From contig NZ_QZMU01000001.1 in NCBI RefSeq assembly GCF_003932505.1, positions 2,489,001-2,553,000 of the forward strand: a DNA stretch of 64,000 nt. Direction: 5' to 3'. Shown one piece after another: positions 36,783 to 46,674 of the stretch; position 1 is the stretch's first letter; each line of letters begins with the position of its first letter. The position numbers and the translations under genes are program-made. The DNA comes from Thiohalobacter thiocyanaticus. Lineage in GTDB: Bacteria; Pseudomonadota; Gammaproteobacteria; Thiohalobacterales; Thiohalobacteraceae. The notes beneath the pieces were generated by a model, which ran no database searches, had not been told where the DNA came from, and worked only from the letters and a program-made list of their open reading frames with translations.

Positions 36783-36912
36783 TCTCACACCCCACATATC
36801 ATTGACCCCCCCCCTTTCTGGCCCTCCCGGCCGGCAAAGTCCATAATGCTTTGCTATAGTGCGCGTGCGCCACGCGGGGGCGATACACCAGCATGAATCC
36901 CGGTGAACAGAC

Positions 36913-38460
36913 ATGAGCCAAGACAAGTTAATCATATTCGACACCACCCTGCGCGACGGCGAGCAGAGCCCCGGCGCGTCCATGACCAAGGAAGAGAAGA
37001 TCCGCATCGCCAAGGCGCTGGAGAAGATGCGCGTGGATGTGATCGAGGCCGGTTTCCCGATCGCCAGCCCAGGTGATTTCGAGGCGGTCAAGGCCGTCGC
37101 CGAGTCGGTCAGGGACAGCACCGTGTGCGGTCTGGCGCGCGCCCTGGACAAGGATATCGATCGCGCCGGCGAGGCGCTGAAAGGGGCCAACAGCGCCCGC
37201 ATCCATACCTTCATCGCCACCTCGCCCATCCACATGAAGATGAAGCTGCGCATGGAGCCCGACCAGGTGGTCGAGCAGGCCGTGCGTGCAGTGAGTCGCG
37301 CCCGTCAGCACACCGATAACGTGGAGTTCTCGCCCGAGGACGCCGGCCGCTCGGAAATCGATTTCCTGTGCCGGGTGATCGAGGCTGTGATCGACGCCGG
37401 CGCCGGCACCATCAACATCCCGGACACGGTCGGCTACAACGTGCCGGCCCAGTTCGGCGAGCTGATCCGTACCCTGATCGAGCGCGTGCCCAATGCCGAC
37501 AAGGCGGTGTTCTCGGTGCACTGCCACAACGACCTCGGTCTGGCCGTGGCCAACTCGCTCTCCGCGGTGATGAACGGCGCCCGCCAGGTCGAGTGCACCA
37601 TCAACGGCCTGGGCGAGCGTGCCGGCAATGCCGCGCTGGAAGAGGTGGTGATGGCGGTGCGTACCCGTCAGGATATCTTCACCTGCAATGTCGATCTGGA
37701 CGCCACCCAGATCGTGCCCTGCTCGCGTCTGGTGTCCGGCATCACCGGCTTCGTGGTCCAGCCCAACAAGGCCATCGTCGGTGCCAACGCCTTTGCCCAC
37801 GAATCCGGCATTCATCAGGACGGCGTGCTCAAGAGCCGCGAGACCTACGAGATCATGCAGGCCCAGGACGTTGGCTGGTCGGCCAACCGCATTGTGCTGG
37901 GCAAGCATTCCGGCCGCAATGCCTTCCGCAGCCGCATGCACGAACTGGGCATGGAGTTCGAATCGGAAGAGGCATTGAACGAGGCCTTCTCGCGGTTCAA
38001 GGACCTGGCCGACAAGAAGCACGAGATCTACGACGAGGATCTGCAGGCCATCGTCACCGAGGCCAACCTGGAAGCGGTCAACGAGCGCTACAAGCTCATG
38101 GCATTGCGGGTCTGTTCCGAGACCGGCGAGACGCCCGAGGCCGACATCACCCTGGCCATCGACGGCAGGGAATACAAGGCCACCGAGCAGGGCGGCGGAC
38201 CGGTGGACGCGGCCTTCCGTGCCATCGAGGCCATCGTTGCCAGCGGCACCGAGCTGCAGCTGTATTCGGTCAACAACATCACCAGCGGGACCGACGCCCA
38301 GGGCGAGGTCACGGTGCGGCTGGAGCGCGCGGGCCGCATCGTCAACGGGCAGGGGGCGGACACGGACATCGTGATCGCCTCGGCCAAGGCCTATCTCAAT
38401 GCGCTCAACAAGGTGATGGATTCCGCCGAGCGGGAGCATCCCCAGCTGGGCGATGTCTGA
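36913..38460 (+). CDS. leuA: 2-isopropylmalate synthase
   Basis: A 515-residue enzyme catalysing the first committed step of leucine synthesis (acetyl-CoA plus 2-ketoisovalerate). The catalytic TIM barrel starts [18 protein letters not shown], has [16 protein letters not shown] and [13 protein letters not shown], and the C-terminal allosteric domain (about 390-510) confers leucine feedback. A leucine-rich leader precedes it. The stop overlaps the start of the uracil-DNA glycosylase gene. Confidence 0.97.
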   Translation: MSQDKLIIFDTTLRDGEQSPGASMTKEEKIRIAKALEKMRVDVIEAGFPIASPGDFEAVKAVAESVRDSTVCGLARALDKDIDRAGEALKGANSARIHTFIATSPIHMKMKLRMEPDQVVEQAVRAVSRARQHTDNVEFSPEDAGRSEIDFLCRVIEAVIDAGAGTINIPDTVGYNVPAQFGELIRTLIERVPNADKAVFSVHCHNDLGLAVANSLSAVMNGARQVECTINGLGERAGNAALEEVVMAVRTRQDIFTCNVDLDATQIVPCSRLVSGITGFVVQPNKAIVGANAFAHESGIHQDGVLKSRETYEIMQAQDVGWSANRIVLGKHSGRNAFRSRMHELGMEFESEEALNEAFSRFKDLADKKHEIYDEDLQAIVTEANLEAVNERYKLMALRVCSETGETPEADITLAIDGREYKATEQGGGPVDAAFRAIEAIVASGTELQLYSVNNITSGTDAQGEVTVRLERAGRIVNGQGADTDIVIASAKAYLNALNKVMDSAEREHPQLGDV

Positions 38461-39212
38461 TGACCGACCGGGGCCGGCAGCTGGCGTACCTGCAGCGCAT
38501 GGGCATCGAAGCCTGGGTGCGGCGCGCGCCGCCGGCCGGGGTCGAGGCGGTGGCACCCGACCCCGCGCCTGACCCGGTCCCGACCCCCGTTCCAGTTCCA
38601 GCTCCAGGTGCGGCCACGGACACGGCCGCGGTCGCCACCCTGGACTGGGATGCACTGCGTGAGCGGGTACTGGGTTGTCGCGACTGCGAGCTGCATACTA
38701 GCCGCACCCAGGCGGTGTTCGGCGTCGGCAATCCTGACGCCGACTGGCTGGTCGTGGGCGAGGCCCCGGGGGCGGAGGAGGACCGGCGCGGGGAGCCTTT
38801 CGTCGGTCGTGCCGGACAGCTGCTCGATGCCATCCTCCGGGCTGCGGCCCAGGACCGCAAAACGGCCTATATCGCCAATATCCTCAAGTGCCGGCCGCCC
38901 AACAATCGGGATCCGAACCCGGATGAGATCAGCTGCTGTCAGGGTTACCTGGCCCGCCAGATCGCACTCATCCGGCCGCGCCTGATCCTCGCTGTGGGGC
39001 GCATCGCCGCCCAGCATCTGTTGGCCACGGATCTGCCCATCGGCCGGCTGCGCGGTCGGGTGCATCGCTGGGGCGAGGCGGCCATTCCGTTGGTCGTGAC
39101 CTATCACCCGGCCTACCTGCTGCGTTCCCCCAGCGAGAAGCGCAAGGTCTGGCAGGATCTGCAGCTGGCCATGCAGTGTGAGCGCGAACAGGTGGAGGTG
39201 CCGATGCAATGA
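38460..39212 (+). CDS. Family 4-type uracil-DNA glycosylase
   Basis: A 250-residue iron-sulfur uracil-DNA glycosylase. After a Pro/Ala-rich N-terminal tail (about 30-60) come C73-x2-C76 (LGCRDCELH), the catalytic motif [17 protein letters not shown], further cluster cysteines in [11 protein letters not shown] and ISCCQGYL, and the second motif TYHPAYLLR. It removes uracil from DNA to begin base-excision repair. Overlaps both neighbours by 1-4 bases, so it is coupled to leuA and rimI. Confidence 0.9.
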   Translation: MTDRGRQLAYLQRMGIEAWVRRAPPAGVEAVAPDPAPDPVPTPVPVPAPGAATDTAAVATLDWDALRERVLGCRDCELHTSRTQAVFGVGNPDADWLVVGEAPGAEEDRRGEPFVGRAGQLLDAILRAAAQDRKTAYIANILKCRPPNNRDPNPDEISCCQGYLARQIALIRPRLILAVGRIAAQHLLATDLPIGRLRGRVHRWGEAAIPLVVTYHPAYLLRSPSEKRKVWQDLQLAMQCEREQVEVPMQ

Positions 39213-39676
39213 GTGCCGTGCCCTGTTTCGAGTCGGGCCGCATCCGCGCCATGGCGACGGAAGACCTGATGGCGGTCATGGAGATCGAGCGGTTGTGCTA
39301 TGCGCACCCCTGGACCGCCGGCATCATGCGCGACTGCATGCGGGTGGGTTACAGCTGCTGGGTCTATGAGCGGGAGGCGGTCATCCAGGCCTACGCCATT
39401 CTGTCCGTGGCCGCTGGCGAGGCCCACCTGCTCAACCTGTGTGTACGGCCCGAGGCGCGCGGCCAGGGTGTCGGCCGCCGGTTGCTGCAGCATGTCATTG
39501 TCAGCGCCGCCCGGCTGGGGGCGGACACCCTGTTCCTGGAGGTGCGGCCCTCCAACGCCTCGGCCCTGGCCCTGTACGAAAAGCTGGATTTCAGCGAGGT
39601 CGGCCTGCGCAAGGCCTATTATCCCGGCCATAAGGGACGCGAGGACGCCATCGTCATGGCCCGGCCGCTGAACTGA
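39209..39676 (+). CDS. rimI: Ribosomal-protein S18 alanine N-acetyltransferase
   Basis: A 155-residue GNAT acetyltransferase. It shows IERLCYAHPWT at the N-terminus, the acetyl-CoA loop VRPEARGQGVGRRLLQHV, and the C-terminal EVRPSNASALALYEKLDF typical of RimI. It overlaps the uracil-DNA glycosylase gene by four bases, a neighbour pair common in gammaproteobacteria. Confidence 0.9.
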   Translation: MSAVPCFESGRIRAMATEDLMAVMEIERLCYAHPWTAGIMRDCMRVGYSCWVYEREAVIQAYAILSVAAGEAHLLNLCVRPEARGQGVGRRLLQHVIVSAARLGADTLFLEVRPSNASALALYEKLDFSEVGLRKAYYPGHKGREDAIVMARPLN

Positions 39677-39761
39677 AGTTCCGCGCCCCTCTTGGGTGGC
39701 GCAGGCTGCAGTAGTACAATAGAACGCTTTTCTGCGCCAGCACCGAGACGATCCCAGTACT

Positions 39762-41340
<1,579 letters not shown>

Positions 41341-41348
41341 TGCAGTAC

Positions 41349-41382
41349 GTAGGTCGGGTTACGCTCCGCTAACCCGACCTAC
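41349..41382. repeat. Inverted repeat, GTAGGTCGGGTT family, copy 1
   Basis: GTAGGTCGGGTT (41349-41360) and AACCCGACCTAC (41371-41382) form a perfect 12-bp stem nine bases after prfC. It could serve as a terminator-like barrier. A larger member lies at 57277-57357. Confidence 0.85.
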
Positions 41383-41484
41383 ATGCACCTTCAATTGGCG
41401 CAGATGAACACCTGTGGTGCGGATTTGTGGCCTCCCTGCAGGTGCGGCTGTTCCAACCTCATGTTTTTGCTTGATGGCCAAAGC

Positions 41485-41591
41485 TGGCACGGAACCTGAA
41501 AGACACTGACTGTCTGCAGGTGCAACGCGCGCATGCAGCCATTGTCTCTCCTCTACTATGACTTGAGGGATGCCCTGCATCCCTCTTTTTT
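41485..41591 (+). ncRNA. Possible small RNA between prfC and glgC
   Basis: A strong plus-strand terminator ends at 41591, although the nearest plus-strand gene ended 250 bases earlier behind a hairpin. Upstream, TGGCACGGAACCTGA (41485-41499) resembles a sigma-54 promoter but lacks the -12 GC. The intervening 90 bases contain no coding frame and have a pyrimidine stretch TCTCTCCTC able to pair with ribosome-binding sites. The promoter is weak, so this is speculative. Confidence 0.22.
41565..41591 (+). terminator. Intrinsic terminator
   Basis: GAGGGATG and CATCCCTC form an 8-bp stem with loop CCCTG, followed by six T residues. It is oriented against the convergent glgC gene. Confidence 0.88.
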
Positions 41592-41605
41592 ATTTCCCGC
41601 CCGGG

Positions 41606-42835
41606 TCAGGGCGGATCCTCGAAGCGATAGCCCTTGGGTACGACCACGATGCCGCCGGGCGAGACGCTGAAACGCTGCCGATCGGCCTCGGGGTCGAAAC
41701 CGATCCGTGCCTGCTGCGGAATCCGTACATCCTTGTCGACGATGCAATTGCGCAGCCGCGCGCCTTCACCGATCCGCACCCGGTCGAACAGAATGGAGCC
41801 CTGGATCTGCGCCTCGTCGTCGATGAAGACATGTGGGAACAGGATGGAGTGCTGCACGCTGCCGCCGGCAATCACCGCACCGCCGGCGACGATGGAATTG
41901 ATGAAGATCCCCTCATTGCCCGAGCTGCCCGGCACCGTGCGTGCCGGCGGGGTCTGGGGCTGGTAGCTGCGGATGGTCCAGTCGTCCTGGTACAGATTCA
42001 GCGCCGGCATCGGCTTGAGCAGCTCCATGTTCGCCTCATAGTAGGCGTCGATGGTGCCCACGTCGCGCCAGTAGCGGTCCGGTGAGACCCGCCCGGTCTC
42101 GCCGCCGAAGGGATAGGCCTGGACCCGGTGCTCGCGGATCAGGCGCGGCAGGATGTCGCGACCGAAATCATGGCTGGAATCGGCCAGGTCGTGATCGGTA
42201 TGCAGTGTTTCCTGCAGTAATCCCATGGAAAAGACGTAGATCCCCATCGAGACCAGAGCGGTGTCCGGCCGGCCCGGGAGCGCAGTCGCTCGCTCCGGCT
42301 TCTCGTGGAAATCCGTGATGCGCTGCCCGTCATCCACGCTGACCACGCCGAAACTGCCGGCCTCGGCCAGCGGCACCTGCATGCAGGCGATGCTGACATC
42401 GGCGTTGCTGTCGCGGTGCCGGCGCAGCATGGCGGCATAGTCCATGCGGTAGATGTGGTCCCCCGACAGGATCAGTACCTGTTCGGCGCCGCTGCGCTCC
42501 AGCAGGTAGAGGTTCTGGTAGATGGCATCGGCCGTGCCGGCATACCAGCGTTCCCCCGTGCGCATCTGCGGCGGGACCGCAGTGACGTATTCGCCCAGTT
42601 CCGGGTTGAAGATGGACCAGCCGTCGCGCAGATGCTTGTTCAGCGAATGCGACTTGTACTGGGTCAGCACCAGTATGCGGCGCAGCCCCGAGTGCAGGCA
42701 GTTGCTGAGCGAGAAGTCGATGATCCGGTACTTGCCTCCAAAGGGCACGGCCGGCTTGGCCCGGTCCGAGGTCAGGGGCTGCAGGCGGGAGCCGACGCCG
42801 CCGGCAAGTAGTATGGTGAGGGTATTGTCCAGCAT
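41606..42835 (-). CDS. glgC: Glucose-1-phosphate adenylyltransferase
   Basis: A 409-residue ADP-glucose pyrophosphorylase, the committed step of glycogen synthesis. N-terminal nucleotidyltransferase domain with AGGVGSRLQPLT and KPAVPFGGKYRIIDF, catalytic SGDHIYRMDY, sugar-phosphate site FHEKPE, and a left-handed beta-helix C-terminus (SIVAGGAVIAGGSVQHSILF). Start 42835 (MLDNTLTILLAGG) is preferred over an in-frame Met 90 bases upstream. It stands alone, divergent from the nitrate locus. Confidence 0.94.
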   Translation of the reverse strand: MLDNTLTILLAGGVGSRLQPLTSDRAKPAVPFGGKYRIIDFSLSNCLHSGLRRILVLTQYKSHSLNKHLRDGWSIFNPELGEYVTAVPPQMRTGERWYAGTADAIYQNLYLLERSGAEQVLILSGDHIYRMDYAAMLRRHRDSNADVSIACMQVPLAEAGSFGVVSVDDGQRITDFHEKPERATALPGRPDTALVSMGIYVFSMGLLQETLHTDHDLADSSHDFGRDILPRLIREHRVQAYPFGGETGRVSPDRYWRDVGTIDAYYEANMELLKPMPALNLYQDDWTIRSYQPQTPPARTVPGSSGNEGIFINSIVAGGAVIAGGSVQHSILFPHVFIDDEAQIQGSILFDRVRIGEGARLRNCIVDKDVRIPQQARIGFDPEADRQRFSVSPGGIVVVPKGYRFEDPP

Positions 42836-42921
42836 CTGTCGTTTACCTGATTGGGTTGCACTGAAATACGTCAGTGTATTCCGGCGAGCCACGGGTGGGC
42901 GCCTGCGTAATCGCGTAGCAA

Positions 42922-42936
42922 GCACTATGCCGGTGC
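42922..42936. promoter_or_regulatory. NtrC-like box between glgC and nasT
   Basis: GCACTATGCCGGTGC matches the NtrC half-site arrangement GCAC-N7-GTGC exactly. It overlaps a perfect 12-bp palindrome (42933-42944). It lies about 230 bases upstream of the nasT sigma-54 element and about 90 bases from the glgC start. Confidence 0.5.
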
Positions 42937-43164
42937 AGCTGCACTGCCTGCAAGCATATGGAATTCATCGTGAAGAATTCATGATTCCATTCCGGTGCAG
43001 ACATTCTCCGGCGGCTGCTCACGTGCCTGCGGCCCGGTGTGCACCAAAGCCGGTCATGTTGCCTGGTGCCGCTCCCTCATGCGGTGCATGCAGGCCGGCT
43101 TGCCCCGAATCGTGTTCAGGCTATGTGCATGATTTAAATGCATCATGCCTGCATGTATCGGGTA

Positions 43165-43180
43165 TGGCACAGAGCTTGTA
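43165..43180 (+). promoter_or_regulatory. Sigma-54 promoter of nasT
   Basis: TGGCACAGAGCTTGTA matches the -24/-12 consensus except for T in place of C in the -12 dinucleotide. The predicted start near 43191 excludes any translation start upstream of that point. Confidence 0.5.
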
Positions 43181-43231
43181 AGTCCCAGTCTTAAACCTTC
43201 GTGGCAGTGCTTCAGTTATGAAACCGCGGTA

Positions 43232-43795
43232 ATGCTGATTGATGAGAGCGAGGCCCGTGCAAACCTGCTTGAAGACGCCCTCAGTGCCGAAGGCTATGAG
43301 ATCGTGGCCAGGGTGCGTGCGGGGATCAATCTCTATGATGAGGTGGAGGCTGTTGCGCCGGATATCGTCATCATCGATATGGGCTCGCCGGATCGCGATA
43401 TGCTGGAGCAGATGCGGACCCTGCACGACGCCCATCCGCGGCCAGTCGTCATGTTCGCCAACAACGATGATGCGCACATGATCCGCGATGCGGTCCGGGC
43501 CGGCGTGAGTGCCTATGTGGTGGACGGCCTGAGCCGGGAACGGGTGCGGCCCATCCTGGAAGTGGCCATTGCGCGGTTCAATGAATTCCAGCAGTTGCGC
43601 CAGGAGCTGGCGCAGACTCGTACCACGCTGGAGGAGCGCAAGCTGATCGATCGCGCCAAGGGCATACTCATGGACCGGCGGGGTCTCAATGAAAGCGAGG
43701 CCTACGATCTTCTGCGCAGGAAGGCGATGGACAGCAACAGTAAGCTGGTCGATATCGCCAGAACCGTGCTGGCCGCGGTAGATCTGCTCGGATAG
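43232..43795 (+). CDS. nasT: NasT-type ANTAR antitermination response regulator
   Basis: A 187-residue two-domain protein: a receiver-like domain (MLIDESEARANLLEDALSAE; DIVIIDMGSPD) joined by a coiled coil to an ANTAR RNA-binding domain (about 125-187; ERKLIDRAKGILMDRRGLNESEAY). NasT binds paired hairpins in leader RNAs and lets transcription pass a terminator, under control of the nitrate sensor NasS. No NasS gene is adjacent, unless the NrtA-like protein serves. The frame from ATG 43218 (MKPR) stops at once: one base seems to be missing at about 43229 relative to the expected MKPRVMLIDE start. Confidence 0.88.
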   Translation: MLIDESEARANLLEDALSAEGYEIVARVRAGINLYDEVEAVAPDIVIIDMGSPDRDMLEQMRTLHDAHPRPVVMFANNDDAHMIRDAVRAGVSAYVVDGLSRERVRPILEVAIARFNEFQQLRQELAQTRTTLEERKLIDRAKGILMDRRGLNESEAYDLLRRKAMDSNSKLVDIARTVLAAVDLLG

Positions 43796-43879
43796 CGGCA
43801 GGAGATGAATAGGCGGTGGCCTGTTGTTCCCGATCAGGTTCGAAGTTGGTGCAGGCAGGGTGTTTGACCGTATCCAACC

Positions 43880-43894
43880 GCACAACCGGTGTGC
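43880..43894. promoter_or_regulatory. NtrC box upstream of the nitrate transport operon
   Basis: GCACAACCGGTGTGC matches GCAC-N7-GTGC. It is 65 bases upstream of the -24 element of the nrtA sigma-54 promoter. Confidence 0.6.
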
Positions 43895-43958
43895 ATGCGG
43901 TATGCCTTTCCGGAATGCGAAAATGGAAATTAATCAGTAAATCAGGAGGCTATGTTTT

Positions 43959-43974
43959 TGGCATGTATTGTGCT
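43959..43974 (+). promoter_or_regulatory. Sigma-54 promoter of nrtA operon
   Basis: TGGCATGTATTGTGCT has the invariant GG and GC ten bases apart. The predicted start near 43985 is about ten bases before the first ANTAR hairpin. Confidence 0.68.
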
Positions 43975-43993
43975 GAATAATCAGACCAAGTGA

Positions 43994-44049
43994 GAGCGCG
44001 CAACGATGCGTGTTCCATAGCGACAGGCTGCAGGCCACCGAAGGTCTGC
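43994..44049 (+). promoter_or_regulatory. ANTAR-target tandem hairpins in the nrtA leader
   Basis: Hairpin P1 (43994-44015) has an 8-bp stem and hexaloop AACGAT; hairpin P2 (44030-44049) has a 7-bp stem and hexaloop ACCGAA. Both loops have A at position 1 and G at position 4, the signature recognised by ANTAR domains. They lie directly upstream of an intrinsic terminator. Confidence 0.82.
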
Positions 44050-44089
44050 TGCAGCGATTAACGCCCCGGCGGCGGTCGTTCGGACAACG

Positions 44090-44135
44090 GCGTCCATGTT
44101 TTCAGTCTCGGCTGGAAATGTGGGCGCTTTTTTTT
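44090..44135 (+). terminator. Leader attenuator terminator before nrtA
   Basis: A 14-bp stem (44090-44103 with 44114-44127, several G-T pairs), a ten-base loop and eight T residues, ending 22 bases before the nrtA start. It should stop transcription unless NasT binds the hairpins just upstream. Confidence 0.88.
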
Positions 44136-44157
44136 GGCATAAATAAAGGGTGATGAC

Positions 44158-45576
44158 ATGACAGACCAGAACCATTCCCTGCTGCCCCGCCTGTACGGCG
44201 GGCTCATGCGTGCGGCCAGATACACGGCTGGAGTCATCGGCCTGATCTCGGCAACCGGGCTCGCGTCCCTGCCGGTGCAGGCGGAAATCGGTTGGCCGGA
44301 AAAGGATGAGCTCAAGTTCGGCTTCATCAAGCTGACCGACATGGCGCCCCTGGCGATTGCCTATGAGAAAGGCTACTTCGAGGACGAGGGTCTGTACGTC
44401 ACCCTGGAGGCGCAGGCGAACTGGAAGGTGCTGCTGGACGGGGTCATTGACGGCCAGCTGGACGGCGCCCACATGCTGGCCGGCCAGCCGCTGGCGGCTA
44501 CCATCGGTTTCGGCACCGAGGCACATATCGTCACGCCCTTTTCCATGGATCTCAACGGCAACGGCATCACCGTCTCCAACAGTGTCTGGGAGCAGATGAA
44601 GCCCAATGTACCGAAGCGCGGGGACGGCAGGCCGGAGCATCCCATCAGCGCCGAGGCGCTCAAGCCGGTCGTGGAGGATTACCGGCAGAAGGGCAAGCCG
44701 TTCAAGATGGGCATGGTCTTTCCCGTCTCGACCCACAACTATGAACTGCGCTACTGGCTTGCCGCCGGCGGGCTGCATCCGGGCTACTACGCACCCCACA
44801 AGGGCGACACCAGCGGCACGCTGGAGGCGGATGTGCTGCTGTCGGTCACACCGCCGCCGCAGATGCCCTCGACGCTGGAGGCAGGCACCATCTACGGCTA
44901 CTGCGTGGGCGAGCCCTGGAACCAGCAGGCCGTGTTCAAGGGCATCGGTGTGCCGGTCATCACCGACTACGAGATCTGGAAGAACAATCCGGAAAAGGTC
45001 TTCGGCATGGCCAGCGCCTTTACCGAGCAGTATCCGAACACCACCGTGCGTGTGGTCAAGGCGCTGATACGGGCCGCGCGGTGGTTGGATGAGAACGACA
45101 ACGCCAATCGCGAAGAGGCGGTGGAGATACTGTCCCGGCCCTATTATGTCGGTGCCGACTACGATGTCATCGCCAACTCCATGACCGGCACCTTCGAGTA
45201 CGAGAAGGGCGACAAGCGTGAGATTCCGGACTTCAACGTGTTCTTCCGCTACAACGCCACCTATCCCTACTACTCGGATGCCGTCTGGTATCTCACCCAG
45301 ATGCGCCGCTGGGGCCAGATATCGGAATACAAGTCCGACGACTGGTACATGCAGGTGGCGAAGAAGGTCTATCGCCCGGACATCTACCGGCAGGCCGCCG
45401 AAGCCCTGATCGCCGAGGGCGTGATGACAGCCGATGAATTCCCGGACTTTGCCAGGGAAAGCGGGTTCCGGGCGCCGCAGACGGAATTCATCGACGGCAT
45501 CACTTTCGATGGTACCCGACCCAACGCCTACCTGGAGCAATTCCCGATCGGTATGAAGGGCGAGGACAGGATCTGA
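44158..45576 (+). CDS. nrtA: Nitrate ABC transporter substrate-binding protein
   Basis: A 472-residue periplasmic NrtA/CmpA-type binding protein. The N-terminus carries a signal sequence ([20 protein letters not shown]), followed by the two-lobed domain with [49 protein letters not shown] and [24 protein letters not shown] precedes ATG 44158. It is the first gene after the ANTAR-controlled attenuator and would deliver nitrate (or nitrite) to the NrtB/NrtC transporter. Confidence 0.93.
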   Translation: MTDQNHSLLPRLYGGLMRAARYTAGVIGLISATGLASLPVQAEIGWPEKDELKFGFIKLTDMAPLAIAYEKGYFEDEGLYVTLEAQANWKVLLDGVIDGQLDGAHMLAGQPLAATIGFGTEAHIVTPFSMDLNGNGITVSNSVWEQMKPNVPKRGDGRPEHPISAEALKPVVEDYRQKGKPFKMGMVFPVSTHNYELRYWLAAGGLHPGYYAPHKGDTSGTLEADVLLSVTPPPQMPSTLEAGTIYGYCVGEPWNQQAVFKGIGVPVITDYEIWKNNPEKVFGMASAFTEQYPNTTVRVVKALIRAARWLDENDNANREEAVEILSRPYYVGADYDVIANSMTGTFEYEKGDKREIPDFNVFFRYNATYPYYSDAVWYLTQMRRWGQISEYKSDDWYMQVAKKVYRPDIYRQAAEALIAEGVMTADEFPDFARESGFRAPQTEFIDGITFDGTRPNAYLEQFPIGMKGEDRI

Positions 45577-45606
45577 GTCGGTTCAACTCGGTTCGGAGAT
45601 ATACAG

Positions 45607-46641
45607 ATGAACATACTGGCAATCCGCAGCAGAAAGACCTTCGATCTGCCCCTGAAAGACCGTTTGTTCGATCGCCTGTCCGCGCAGAGCACCGGAAAAA
45701 CGGTTGTCCGGTTGGTGCATTCCCTGGTGATTCCGGTGCTGGCGCTGGCCATTTTCATGGGCCTGTGGAGCGTGGGGGCCCGGCAGGTTGAGACATCACT
45801 GGGCGTCTTTCCCGGTCCGGTCGCTGTCATGCAGCAGGCCGGGGCGCTGTGGGAGGAATACCAGTCCGAACAGGCGCGGAAGGCTGACTTTTACCAGCGG
45901 CTCGAGACGCGGGTGGACAAGGCGCGTGCGGCCGGTATGCCTGAGGAACGCATCGAGCGGATGCGAAGCCGGGATTATACCGGCCATCCGACCTTCATCT
46001 CCCAGGTCGTTACCAGCCTGGGTACGGTGGCAAGCGGCTTTATCCTGGCATCCATCATCGCCATCCCTCTCGGTATCCTCATCGGGTTGAGCAACACCCT
46101 GTACGAGGCCTTCAATCCCATTATCCAGCTGTTCAAGCCGGTCTCGCCGCTGGCCTGGCTGCCGCTGGTCACCATGGTGGTCTCTTCGCTGTACGTCAGC
46201 CAGGATCCGATGTTCTCCAAGTCATTTCTGAACTCGGCGCTGACGGTCACGCTGTGCTGTCTGTGGCCGACCATCATCAACACCGCTGTCGGTGTGTCCG
46301 GCGTCAGCCGTGACCTGATCAACGTCAGCCGGGTGCTGCGTCTGAACTGGTTCACCAAGACGACCAGGATCGTGCTGCCGTCCTCCACCCCGATGATCTT
46401 CACCGGCCTGCGGTTGTCGCTCGGCATCGGCTGGATGGTCCTGATCGCGGCAGAGATGCTGGCGCAGAACCCGGGCCTGGGGAAATTCGTCTGGGACGAG
46501 TTCCAGAACGGAAGTTCGGAGTCGTTGTCGCGCATCATGGTGGCGGTACTGGTGATCGGCCTTGTCGGTTTTATGCTCGACCGTCTGATGCTGATGCTGC
46601 AGCGGGCGGTAAGCTGGGACAAGAGTCTGGTGCTGCGGTGA
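45607..46641 (+). CDS. nrtB: Nitrate ABC transporter permease
   Basis: A 344-residue inner-membrane permease of the NrtB/SsuC type with about six helices and the ATPase-contact loop (NVSRVLRLNWFTKTTRIVLPSSTPMIFTGLRLSLG, the EAA-like region). An inserted charged segment of about 80 residues after the first helix (EEYQSEQARKADFYQRLETR) is longer than in many homologues. GGAG lies ten bases before ATG 45607. Confidence 0.93.
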   Translation: MNILAIRSRKTFDLPLKDRLFDRLSAQSTGKTVVRLVHSLVIPVLALAIFMGLWSVGARQVETSLGVFPGPVAVMQQAGALWEEYQSEQARKADFYQRLETRVDKARAAGMPEERIERMRSRDYTGHPTFISQVVTSLGTVASGFILASIIAIPLGILIGLSNTLYEAFNPIIQLFKPVSPLAWLPLVTMVVSSLYVSQDPMFSKSFLNSALTVTLCCLWPTIINTAVGVSGVSRDLINVSRVLRLNWFTKTTRIVLPSSTPMIFTGLRLSLGIGWMVLIAAEMLAQNPGLGKFVWDEFQNGSSESLSRIMVAVLVIGLVGFMLDRLMLMLQRAVSWDKSLVLR

Positions 46642-46674
46642 ACCCCGCATTGCAATGACAAGGGAGGCAACATA

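Noticed and set aside
43145-43231. Upstream start for nasT at 43145
   Set aside because: It lies before the predicted sigma-54 transcription start, and the added 29 residues do not look like a receiver domain.
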